NCBI RefSeq assembly: GCF_000741165.1
Contig: NZ_JGYN01000019.1
Coordinates: 1 to 61,077 of the forward strand
Reading direction: 5' to 3'
DNA: 61,077 nt
Source: Bifidobacterium biavatii DSM 23969
GTDB lineage: Bacteria > Actinomycetota > Actinomycetes > Actinomycetales > Bifidobacteriaceae
Numbering within the stretch: the stretch's first letter is position 1; every line of letters begins with the position of its first letter. The notes under the pieces are model-generated. The model ran no database searches, was not told the DNA's origin, and was given only the letters and a program-made list of their open reading frames with translations. Positions 7,261 through 14,148 of this stretch are shown here, piece after piece. The translations under genes were made by a program, and so were the position numbers.

Positions 7261-9177
7261 GTGAGGCTCATATTCCATTACGTCCGGCAGCACTGGGCCA
7301 TGGCGCTCACAGCCGCCGGATTCCTGCTGGTCGAGACGATCGGCGACCTGCTGCAGCCGACGCTGATGTCGATGATCGTCGACCGTGGCGTGGTGCGCCG
7401 CGACGTCGGCACGGTGCTGCGCTGGGGCATGGTCATGCTCGCCGTCGCCGCGGTCGGCGCGAGCGCGGCCGCCATGCGCAACATCTACGCGTCGCGCGCG
7501 TCCCAGCTCATCGGCCGCGACATCCGCTCCGACACGTACCGCAAGGTCATGTCGCTCGGCTTCGACGACATCGACCGGCTCCAGCCGAGCGCGATCATCA
7601 CGCGCATCACCAACGACGTGGTGCAGATCCAGAACTTCGCGCAGGGGCTCATGCGCATCATGCTCAAGGCGCCCATCACCTGCGTGGGCGCGATCACGCT
7701 CATCATCCTGCAGATTCCCGAACAGACGCCCACCGTGGCGGTGATCCTCACAATCGCGGCCGTGTTGATCTGGGCGAACATGCACGTGAGTTTCCCGCGG
7801 TTCCTCGCCGTGCAGCGCGCGCTCGACCGGCTCGGCGTCGTCAGCCGCGAATTCCTGCGTTCGATCCGCGTGGTCAAGGCGTTCGTCATGGAGCACGAGG
7901 AGCGCGCACGGTTCGGCGTTGCGGCGCGGCAGTTCGCGGACGCGAACGTGGCGGCGACGCGCGTGAATGCGACGTACGGGCCGCTCATCAACCTGAGCGT
8001 GAATTTGGGCATTGTCGCGATGCTGTGGCTGTCGCGCGCGCAGGACGCGGCGCACATTGGCGCGCTCATGGCGTCGATGAACTACATGACGCAGGTGCTG
8101 TTCGCGCTGAACCGCGTGTCAATGATCGTCAATTCGGCCACGCGCGCGAGCGCTTCGGCCACACGCATCCGGGAGATCTTCGACTGTCCCACCGAATTCG
8201 CGGGGCGCGGCGACGCCCACGCTCGACGCAGCCGCAATGACACGACCGCGGCAAGTTCCGGCCGACGCCCGTCGCCGGCCGTCGAATTCCGCGACGTGAC
8301 GTTCGCGTACGAGCAGGCCGGCGCGCCGGCGCTGCGCGGCGTGAGTTTCACGATGGACCACGGCTCGACGCTCGGGATCATCGGACCGACCGGCTCGGGC
8401 AAGTCGACGCTCGTCTCGCTGATTCCGCGGCTGTACGACCCGCAGTCCGGCTCGGTGCTCGTCGACGGGCGCAACCTGCACGACTGGGACGTGGGCGAAC
8501 TGCGCGCGCGGATCGCGCTCGTCGCGCAGAAGCCGACGCTGTTCACCGGCACGGTCGCCTCGAACCTGCGCTGGGGCGACCCGTCGGCCGACGACGCGAC
8601 GATCCGTCGCGCGGCGCGGTTGGCGTGCGCGAGCGAGTTCGTCGACGCGCTGCCGGACGGCTACGGCGCGCGCGTTGGTCAGGGCGGAGTGAACCTGTCC
8701 GGCGGACAAAAACAGCGGCTGAATCTCGCGCGTGCGCTCGTGCGCAGCCCGCGTGTGCTGATACTGGACGACTGCACGAGCGCGCTGGATGCGGTCATCG
8801 AACACGACGTGCTCGCGAACCTACGCGCGCTGACCGGCAGCACGATCGCGGGAACGGACAGACCCGAGGATCAAGCCGGGTCGAACGTCTCCGTGCAGAC
8901 CGCAATCGACGGCATCGCAACCGACGGTGCCGCAGCCAGCCGTCCCGCAACCAAAACCGACGGCATGAGCGTCGTCGTGATCTCGCAGCGAATCGCGACC
9001 GTGCGCTCGTGCGACCGCATCATCGTCATGGACGACGGGCGCATCGCCGGCATCGGCACGCACGACGAACTTATGCAATCGTGCGCACTGTATCAGGCCA
9101 TCGCCCAGTCGCAGCTGGGCGCGGACGTGGGGGACGGTACGTCAACGACGCACGCAACGGATGGACGGCAATCATGA
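7261..9177 (+). CDS. ABC exporter half-transporter with degenerate ATP site (638 aa)
   Basis: Six membrane segments (residues 1-300) are followed by a nucleotide-binding domain: Walker A 'GPTGSGKST' near 376, signature 'LSGGQKQR' near 480 and Walker B 'VLILDDCTSALD' near 500. The catalytic Glu after Walker B is Asp, as in the non-catalytic member of heterodimeric exporters. A linker of about 50 residues (roughly 520-570, Ala/Thr/Asp-rich) is inserted between the D-loop and the switch His region. GTG 7261 was chosen from the family N-terminus. It overlaps the second exporter gene. TTGCAC (7204-7209) within AAGCGCTTGCAC could be a -35 overlapped by a LacI-like half-site. Substrate unknown. Confidence 0.85.
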   Translation: MRLIFHYVRQHWAMALTAAGFLLVETIGDLLQPTLMSMIVDRGVVRRDVGTVLRWGMVMLAVAAVGASAAAMRNIYASRASQLIGRDIRSDTYRKVMSLGFDDIDRLQPSAIITRITNDVVQIQNFAQGLMRIMLKAPITCVGAITLIILQIPEQTPTVAVILTIAAVLIWANMHVSFPRFLAVQRALDRLGVVSREFLRSIRVVKAFVMEHEERARFGVAARQFADANVAATRVNATYGPLINLSVNLGIVAMLWLSRAQDAAHIGALMASMNYMTQVLFALNRVSMIVNSATRASASATRIREIFDCPTEFAGRGDAHARRSRNDTTAASSGRRPSPAVEFRDVTFAYEQAGAPALRGVSFTMDHGSTLGIIGPTGSGKSTLVSLIPRLYDPQSGSVLVDGRNLHDWDVGELRARIALVAQKPTLFTGTVASNLRWGDPSADDATIRRAARLACASEFVDALPDGYGARVGQGGVNLSGGQKQRLNLARALVRSPRVLILDDCTSALDAVIEHDVLANLRALTGSTIAGTDRPEDQAGSNVSVQTAIDGIATDGAAASRPATKTDGMSVVVISQRIATVRSCDRIIVMDDGRIAGIGTHDELMQSCALYQAIAQSQLGADVGDGTSTTHATDGRQS

Positions 9178-9321
9178 GCACAACCATCAACGACACCAAC
9201 CGGCACACCGGCGGCACGGACGCACCGATCCCCTCCCCCGCCTTCGACCGTCGCACCGGCGGACCGCAGTTCGGCGGCGGCATGGCACGCCGCGGCGCGC
9301 CCCGTCGTCAAACCGCACGAC

Positions 9322-11037
9322 ATGCGCGGCACGCTGCGACGTCTGCTCGACGCGACGCGCGGGCATCGCCGCGGGCTCGGCCGCGTGTTCGCGCTCTCCG
9401 GGCTCGGCGCGGCGTCGAGCGTGCTCTCGCCGCTGCTCATCGGCATGGTCATCGACCGCATCTCCGCACGCGAATCGCTCACGTTCGCACTCGCGCTGCT
9501 GGCCGGACTGTACGCGGCCGACTGGCTCATCGACTTCGGCAAGCAGTGGATGATGGCCGCGGTCGGACAGCGCATCGTGCTGCACCTGCGCGTCTCCCTG
9601 TTCGAGGCGATGGAACAGCTCCCCCTGCGCTTCTTCGACCGGCACCAGCACGGCGAGCTCATGAGCCGGCTCACCAACGACGTGGACAACATCAGCTCCA
9701 CGATCTCCGACTCGCTCGCACAGCTCATGGTCTACGCGTTCACGATCGCGGGCACGCTCGCCTGCATGCTGTGGCTGAGCCCGCCGCTGACCGCCGTCTC
9801 GCTCGTCTCCGTGGCGCTCGTGCTGCTGCTCGCGCGCACCGTCACGCGCCGCACGCGCCCGCTGTTCGCGCGCCAGCAGCGCGTGCTCGGCGAGCTCGAC
9901 GGACACGTCGAGGAGACCGTTTCCGGCATGGCGACGGTCAAGTCGTACGGGCAGGAGCAGGCGATGATCGCCGACTTCGAACGGCTCAACGAGCGGCTGT
10001 GCGACACGGCGACGCGCGCGCAGACCTGGTCCGGGTTCATGATGCCGCTGTCGAACGCGATCAACAACTTCGGCTTCCTGCTGGTCGCCGTCGTCAGCGG
10101 CGTGATGGCGGCGCGCGGCATGATCGGCATCGGCGTCGTCTCGAGCTTCCTGCTGTACGTGCGGCAGTTCTCGCGACCGTTCGTCGACATCGCGAACATC
10201 TACAACACGTTCCAGACGGCCGTGGCCGGCGCCGAACGCATGTTCCAGATCATCGACGAGGAGCCTGAGCCGGCCGACGCGCCGGACGCTGCCGACGTTG
10301 CCGACCCGCGCGGCGACATCGTGTTCGACCACGTCTCGTTCGGCTACGATCCGGCGCATCCGGTGATCCACGACGTAACGCTTACAATCCCGGCCGGTTC
10401 GCGCGTCGCGTTCGTCGGACAAACCGGCTCGGGCAAAACGACGATGGTGAACCTGGTCACGCGCTTCTACGATCCGGACGCCGGACGGATCCTGCTCGAC
10501 GGGCGCGACCTGCGCGACTACCGGATGGCGAGCCTGCGACACGCGTTCGGCAGCGTATTGCAAGAACCGTCATTGTTCGAGGACACGGTCGCGGCGAACA
10601 TCGCGTTCGGCCGGCCTGACGCGACGCGCGAACAGATTCGCGACGCGGCGCGCGCGGCCGGCGCGGACGCGTTCATCGGCAGGCTCGAACGCGGGTACGA
10701 CACGGTGCTCACGGGCGGCGGCAGCGCGTTGAGCCAAGGCGAGCGGCAGTTGCTGACGATCGCGCGGGCGATGCTGGCCGACGCGCCGATCGTGATTCTC
10801 GACGAGGCGACGAGCGCGGTCGACACGGTGACCGAACAGTCGATCCGGCGCGCGATGATGCGCATGACCGCGGGCCGCACGAGCATCGTGATCGCGCACC
10901 GGCTGTCGACGATCCGCGATTCGGATCTGATCGTCGTGTTCGAACACGGGCGGATCGTCGAGCAGGGCACGCACGAATCGCTGATGGCGGCGGGAGGCAC
11001 GTACGCGCGGATGGTCGCGGACCAGACGGCGCTGTGA
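9322..11037 (+). CDS. ABC exporter half-transporter with canonical Walker B (571 aa, frameshifted N-terminus)
   Basis: The partner of the preceding gene. Six membrane segments lie within residues 20-300; then come Walker A 'GQTGSGKTT' near 366, signature 'LSQGERQ' near 471 and Walker B 'VILDEATSAVD' near 491. Walker B has the catalytic Glu, but the signature deviates from LSGGQ, so the predicted degenerate site pairs this signature with the partner's Asp site. The first clear in-frame start is ATG 9322. Upstream, ATG 9174 overlaps the previous stop and encodes a typical N-terminus ('RRTGGPQFGGGMARRGAP'); it moves out of frame at a C4 run (9300-9303) and would fuse perfectly if one C were absent. 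Confidence 0.85.
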   Translation: MRGTLRRLLDATRGHRRGLGRVFALSGLGAASSVLSPLLIGMVIDRISARESLTFALALLAGLYAADWLIDFGKQWMMAAVGQRIVLHLRVSLFEAMEQLPLRFFDRHQHGELMSRLTNDVDNISSTISDSLAQLMVYAFTIAGTLACMLWLSPPLTAVSLVSVALVLLLARTVTRRTRPLFARQQRVLGELDGHVEETVSGMATVKSYGQEQAMIADFERLNERLCDTATRAQTWSGFMMPLSNAINNFGFLLVAVVSGVMAARGMIGIGVVSSFLLYVRQFSRPFVDIANIYNTFQTAVAGAERMFQIIDEEPEPADAPDAADVADPRGDIVFDHVSFGYDPAHPVIHDVTLTIPAGSRVAFVGQTGSGKTTMVNLVTRFYDPDAGRILLDGRDLRDYRMASLRHAFGSVLQEPSLFEDTVAANIAFGRPDATREQIRDAARAAGADAFIGRLERGYDTVLTGGGSALSQGERQLLTIARAMLADAPIVILDEATSAVDTVTEQSIRRAMMRMTAGRTSIVIAHRLSTIRDSDLIVVFEHGRIVEQGTHESLMAAGGTYARMVADQTAL

Positions 11038-11045
11038 CGTGCGTC

Positions 11046-11099
11046 GCGTGGCGGAAAACGCTCGCTGACATACCTGTCAGCGAGCGTTTTCCGCCACGC
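11046..11099. terminator. Perfect 25-bp hairpin after the ABC exporter genes
   Basis: Two 25-nt arms (11046-11070 and 11075-11099) are exact complements around the loop TACC, beginning 8 nt after the exporter stop. No T-run follows. Its strength and position argue for an intrinsic terminator of U-less type, isolating trmD from exporter transcription. Confidence 0.7.
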
Positions 11100-11137
11100 A
11101 GCACGGTCTGCCAGTCCTCACGCTAGGCTAGGGGTTC

Positions 11138-12109
11138 ATGAAGATCGATATCGTTTCCGTATTCCCGGAGTATTTCGACGTGCTGAACCTGTCGCTGTTC
11201 GGCAAGGCGCAAGCCAAGGGGCTGGTCGAGGTGAAGGCGCACAATCTGCGCGACTGGACGCACGACGTGCATCACTCGGTGGACGACACGCCCGTCGGCG
11301 GCGGCGCAGGCATGGTGATGAAGCCCGAAGTGTGGGCCGAGTGCCTCGACGATCTGCTGGGGCTGGCGCCGGCGGTCGTCGAAGCGACCGCCAACGCGGC
11401 CGACACGGCCGGTACAGAAGTCCCAACGTCCGATGTGGCGACCATGGCCGACGTCACCACGGAGGATGCGTCACCGGACATCATCGCAACCGCAGTCGAT
11501 GCGGCTCCTTCATCGGACGAGTCCGCCGACGTCAGTGGCACGCCGGTCGTCCCCGCCGATCGTCCCGTCCTCATCTTCCCCAATCCGTCGGCGCCACTGT
11601 TCACGCAGCGCGACGCGACGGAGCTCTCGCACGCCGGGCATCTGCTGTTCGGCTGCGGCCGGTACGAAGGCTACGACGCGCGCATTCCCTCGTACTATCG
11701 CGCGCAGGGCGTGGACGTGCGCGAGTATTCGATCGGCGATTACGTGCTCAACGGCGGCGAAGTGGCCGTCTCGGTCATGCTCGAGGCGATCACGCGGCTC
11801 CTGCCCGGGTTCATGGGCAACGCCGAGTCCATCGTCGAGGAATCGTACACGGGCGACAACGCCCTGCTCGAGCACCGCCAGTACACCAAACCGGCGGAAT
11901 GGCGCGGCATTCGCGTGCCGGACATCCTGCTGTCCGGCGATCACGGCAAGGTAGACCGCTTCCGCCGCGACGAGGCGCTGGAACGCACGAACGAGATCCG
12001 GCCAGATCTGATCGAACAGCTCGACTGCAAGGCACTCGACAAGGCCGACCGCAAGACGCTGATGGCGCTCGGCTGGGAGGTCTCCGGCGCGCATCCGCGG
12101 CGTCGGTAA
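11138..12109 (+). CDS. trmD: tRNA (guanine-N1)-methyltransferase TrmD (323 aa)
   Basis: TrmD methylates G37 of tRNAs using S-adenosylmethionine through a trefoil-knot SPOUT fold. Seen are the N-terminus 'MKIDIVSVFPEYFDVL', 'VGGGAGMVMKPEVW', the knot segment 'GCGRYEGYDARIP' with its catalytic Asp, and 'YSIGDYVLNGGE'. About 60 Ala/Thr/Asp/Ser-rich residues (roughly 85-145) are inserted between the substrate loop and 'LIFPNPSAPLFTQ', making it longer than the usual 240-280. TAGGCT (11124-11129) ends 8 nt before the ATG with no Shine-Dalgarno, suggesting a leaderless mRNA. It is separated from rimM by the ABC pair. Confidence 0.95.
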   Translation: MKIDIVSVFPEYFDVLNLSLFGKAQAKGLVEVKAHNLRDWTHDVHHSVDDTPVGGGAGMVMKPEVWAECLDDLLGLAPAVVEATANAADTAGTEVPTSDVATMADVTTEDASPDIIATAVDAAPSSDESADVSGTPVVPADRPVLIFPNPSAPLFTQRDATELSHAGHLLFGCGRYEGYDARIPSYYRAQGVDVREYSIGDYVLNGGEVAVSVMLEAITRLLPGFMGNAESIVEESYTGDNALLEHRQYTKPAEWRGIRVPDILLSGDHGKVDRFRRDEALERTNEIRPDLIEQLDCKALDKADRKTLMALGWEVSGAHPRRR

Positions 12110-12115
12110 ACGAAA

Positions 12116-12166
12116 AACGTCTGTATGTTCGCGCGAACGCAATGTCGCCGCGAACATACAGACGTT
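12116..12166. terminator. Perfect 18-bp hairpin after trmD (twin 1)
   Basis: Arms 12116-12133 and 12149-12166 are exact complements around a 15-nt loop, starting 6 nt after the trmD stop. The loop-proximal 11 bp (GTATGTTCGCG) are identical to those of the neighbouring hairpin at 12179-12229, while the outer 7 bp differ. Probably the trmD terminator; no T-run is present. Confidence 0.6.
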
Positions 12167-12178
12167 ACAGAAGCTTCC

Positions 12179-12229
12179 ATCCTCCGTATGTTCGCGGCGA
12201 TATCGTCATTGCGCGAACATACGGAGGAT
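12179..12229. terminator. Perfect 18-bp hairpin before the nitroreductase stop (twin 2)
   Basis: Arms 12179-12196 and 12212-12229 are exact complements around a 15-nt loop that resembles the inverse of twin 1's loop. It lies 14 nt beyond the nitroreductase stop on the minus strand, so it is the probable terminator of that gene in this convergent arrangement. Confidence 0.6.
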
Positions 12230-12243
12230 AGATGGCTTATGGT

Positions 12244-12846
12244 TTACAGGCCGAAGACCTTGACGCGGGCGTCGGCCGGCTGCTTCTCGACCGGGCCGGC
12301 GGGCTGGGCGACGGTGCCGAACGGCATCTGGGCCTGCAGCTTCCAGCTGGCCGGCAGGCCGAACTCGGCGGTCACGGCCTCGTCGATGAGCGGGTTGTAG
12401 TGCTGCAGGGAGGCGCCGAGACCCTTGTCGGCCAGAGCGGTCCACACGGCGAGCTGGAGCATGCCGGCGGCGTCGCGGGCGAAGCCCGGGAAGTTGGCGG
12501 CGTAAGCCGGAATGTTCTCCTGCAGGGTCTTGGTCACGTCGGTGTCATCGTAGAACAGCACGGTGCCGTGGCCGGCGGCGAAGGAATTGATCTTGGCTTC
12601 GGTAGCCTTGAAAGCCTCCTCGTCGTTGACGACCTTGCGCAGGGTCTCCTTGACGATGCCCCACAGCTTCTGGTTGGCGTCGCCGAACAGCACGACGGCG
12701 CGCTGCGGCTGGGAGTTGAAGGCGCTCGGCACGGCGACGGTGACGTCCTCGACCAGCTTGACGATCTCCTGGTCGCTGATCGGCGACGCGCTGGTCAGCG
12801 CGTACTGGGAGCGGCGGTTCTGCAGATCCTCGACGAAGTTCGACAT
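12244..12846 (-). CDS. Nitroreductase family oxidoreductase (200 aa)
   Basis: An FMN-dependent oxidoreductase of the short oxygen-insensitive nitroreductase-like (fatty acid repression HBN1-like) branch. Seen are 'LQNRRSQYAL' (FMN phosphate contact), 'AVPSAFNSQPQRAVVLFG' near residues 38-55, 'ENIPAYAANFPGFARDAAGM' and 'ALADKGLGASLQHYNPLID'. Such enzymes reduce quinones or nitro compounds with NAD(P)H. ATG 12846 follows AAAGGA. The palindrome 38 nt upstream resembles the operator of MarR/DUF24-type quinone-responsive repressors, which fits a role in electrophile stress. It is convergent with trmD. Confidence 0.85.
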   Translation of the reverse strand: MSNFVEDLQNRRSQYALTSASPISDQEIVKLVEDVTVAVPSAFNSQPQRAVVLFGDANQKLWGIVKETLRKVVNDEEAFKATEAKINSFAAGHGTVLFYDDTDVTKTLQENIPAYAANFPGFARDAAGMLQLAVWTALADKGLGASLQHYNPLIDEAVTAEFGLPASWKLQAQMPFGTVAQPAGPVEKQPADARVKVFGL

Positions 12847-12883
12847 GATGTGTCCTTTCGTGGTTATCGTGTATTCGATCATT

Positions 12884-12910
12884 AGATATATCTCGATTCG
12901 AGATATATCT
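12884..12910 (-). promoter_or_regulatory. Palindromic operator/promoter of the nitroreductase
   Basis: A 12-bp perfect inverted repeat, AGATATATCTCG (12884-12895) and its complement (12899-12910), with a 3-nt centre. The core ATCTCGA-TTCGAGAT closely matches the operator pattern described for MhqR of Firmicutes, which controls nitroreductases and quinone-detoxifying enzymes. It sits where the -35/-10 elements of the nitroreductase would lie. No matching regulator gene is in the window. Confidence 0.7.
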
Positions 12911-13265
12911 TCCAGATACAACGATACGAGGTATCACGCTTGCAGTCGGCTGGATTTCGCTGTCAGAGGAATTTTTCGAGTCGCCGGGTTCCTGGGATCA
13001 GGCGACTGCATCCCGGGAACCGGAAACTGCACATGATCAAACAATCGAACATCGTTAAACCCTGCAATTCCACCATTCACATCATCAAAAACAAACAGGG
13101 TCGGTTCCCGGGATTTCTCGCCAGCAATCCCGGGACCCGGCACCTTGTCGGACTTAATGCGATGGGCTCCAGCTAACCCTCGATCACTTCGTGACAGTTT
13201 CCCAACAAAAGGCACCGGGAAAACAGCAGGACAGCCCCAACAAAGCGCCGGCAAGATCAGGCCGA
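12911..13265. other. Intergenic region with two related GC-rich hairpins
   Basis: No gene is supported in these 355 bases between rsmD and the nitroreductase (both minus strand). Two hairpins share the core TCCCGGGA: 12987-13021 (GGTTCCTGGGAT with its complement) and 13105-13140 (GTTCCCGGGAT with its complement). They are about 118 nt apart and could be terminators or remnants of a repeat. The stretch between them is AT-richer and featureless. Confidence 0.45.
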
Positions 13266-13985
13266 CTACCGAGCGCCGGGCATATCCGATGGCGCATCCT
13301 CTTCCTCAACCGCCGACTCCCGCTCCACATAGAACACGGCCGTCTCCCCATAATCGCGCCGCTCAGTGATCACCCAACCCGCCGGCATCGCCGGCTCATC
13401 AGAGCGGGCCGACCGCTCAAGCACGATCAGCGTCTGCTCCCCCGCCATGCCCGACGCCGTCAGATCGGCAAGCAGACTCTCGCACGCCGATGTCTCAAAT
13501 GCGTAGGGCGGATCGATGAAAATCACGTCAAATGGCTGCGCGGCGGCCGAAATACCAGCCGCCCCGGCCGAACGGTCCATCGCACCGGACGCACCCACAA
13601 CCCCGGACGCACCCGCCACGCCGGCAGCCCTGAGACCGCCCGCAGCCGGAGCTGCATACTTCTCCGCCTTCGCCTTGATGACCCGCGCCGACATGCCCGT
13701 CTCCCACGACCGGTTGCGCTTGAGCGCGGTCAGCGTCTTGGCAATCAGCGCGGCGGCCGGTCCGTTCGCCTCCACCGCCACCAGTTCGCGAGCCCCGCGG
13801 CTCAGCGCTTCGATGCCGAGCGCCCCCGTGCCGGCGAACAGGTCGAGCACGCGGGCGTCGTCGAGCACGCCCCACGAGTCGAGACGGGAGAAGATCGCCT
13901 CCTTGGTGCGATCGGTGGTGGGCCGGGTGACCGACTTCGGCGTGGTGAGCGCCACGCCCTTGAATCTTCCTGAAATCACGCGCAT
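13266..13985 (-). CDS. rsmD: 16S rRNA (guanine966-N2)-methyltransferase RsmD (239 aa)
   Basis: RsmD methylates G966 of 16S rRNA in the assembled 30S head. The start 'MRVISGRFKG' is typical. The SAM-binding motif 'DLFAGTGALGIEALSRGA' lies near residues 50-67 and the catalytic 'IFIDPPYAFE' near 165. An Ala/Gly/Ser-rich insert of about 40 residues (roughly 115-155) separates them, a lineage-specific addition. ATG 13985 was chosen because the upstream in-frame extension has no family match. It lies 163 nt after recG on the same strand, so they may be cotranscribed. Confidence 0.93.
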   Translation of the reverse strand: MRVISGRFKGVALTTPKSVTRPTTDRTKEAIFSRLDSWGVLDDARVLDLFAGTGALGIEALSRGARELVAVEANGPAAALIAKTLTALKRNRSWETGMSARVIKAKAEKYAAPAAGGLRAAGVAGASGVVGASGAMDRSAGAAGISAAAQPFDVIFIDPPYAFETSACESLLADLTASGMAGEQTLIVLERSARSDEPAMPAGWVITERRDYGETAVFYVERESAVEEEDAPSDMPGAR

Positions 13986-14148
13986 ACGCCCTACTCTAGC
14001 GGGCAGCCCCTCATGCCATGCCATCCGACGAAAGAACAAAGACGAACCGAGGAAACCGGCGGACGTTCCCAAAACATCACCGGCCCCGATGTTCACCTCA
14101 CCCGGCATGGCACGTCAAATGCCGACCGTCAACCGGCATCCCCTTGCG

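Noticed and set aside
8625..10268. 547-codon + frame spanning both ABC genes
   Set aside because: Arg/His/Ala-rich shadow, except for a short stretch from 9174 that is the displaced N-terminus of the second subunit.
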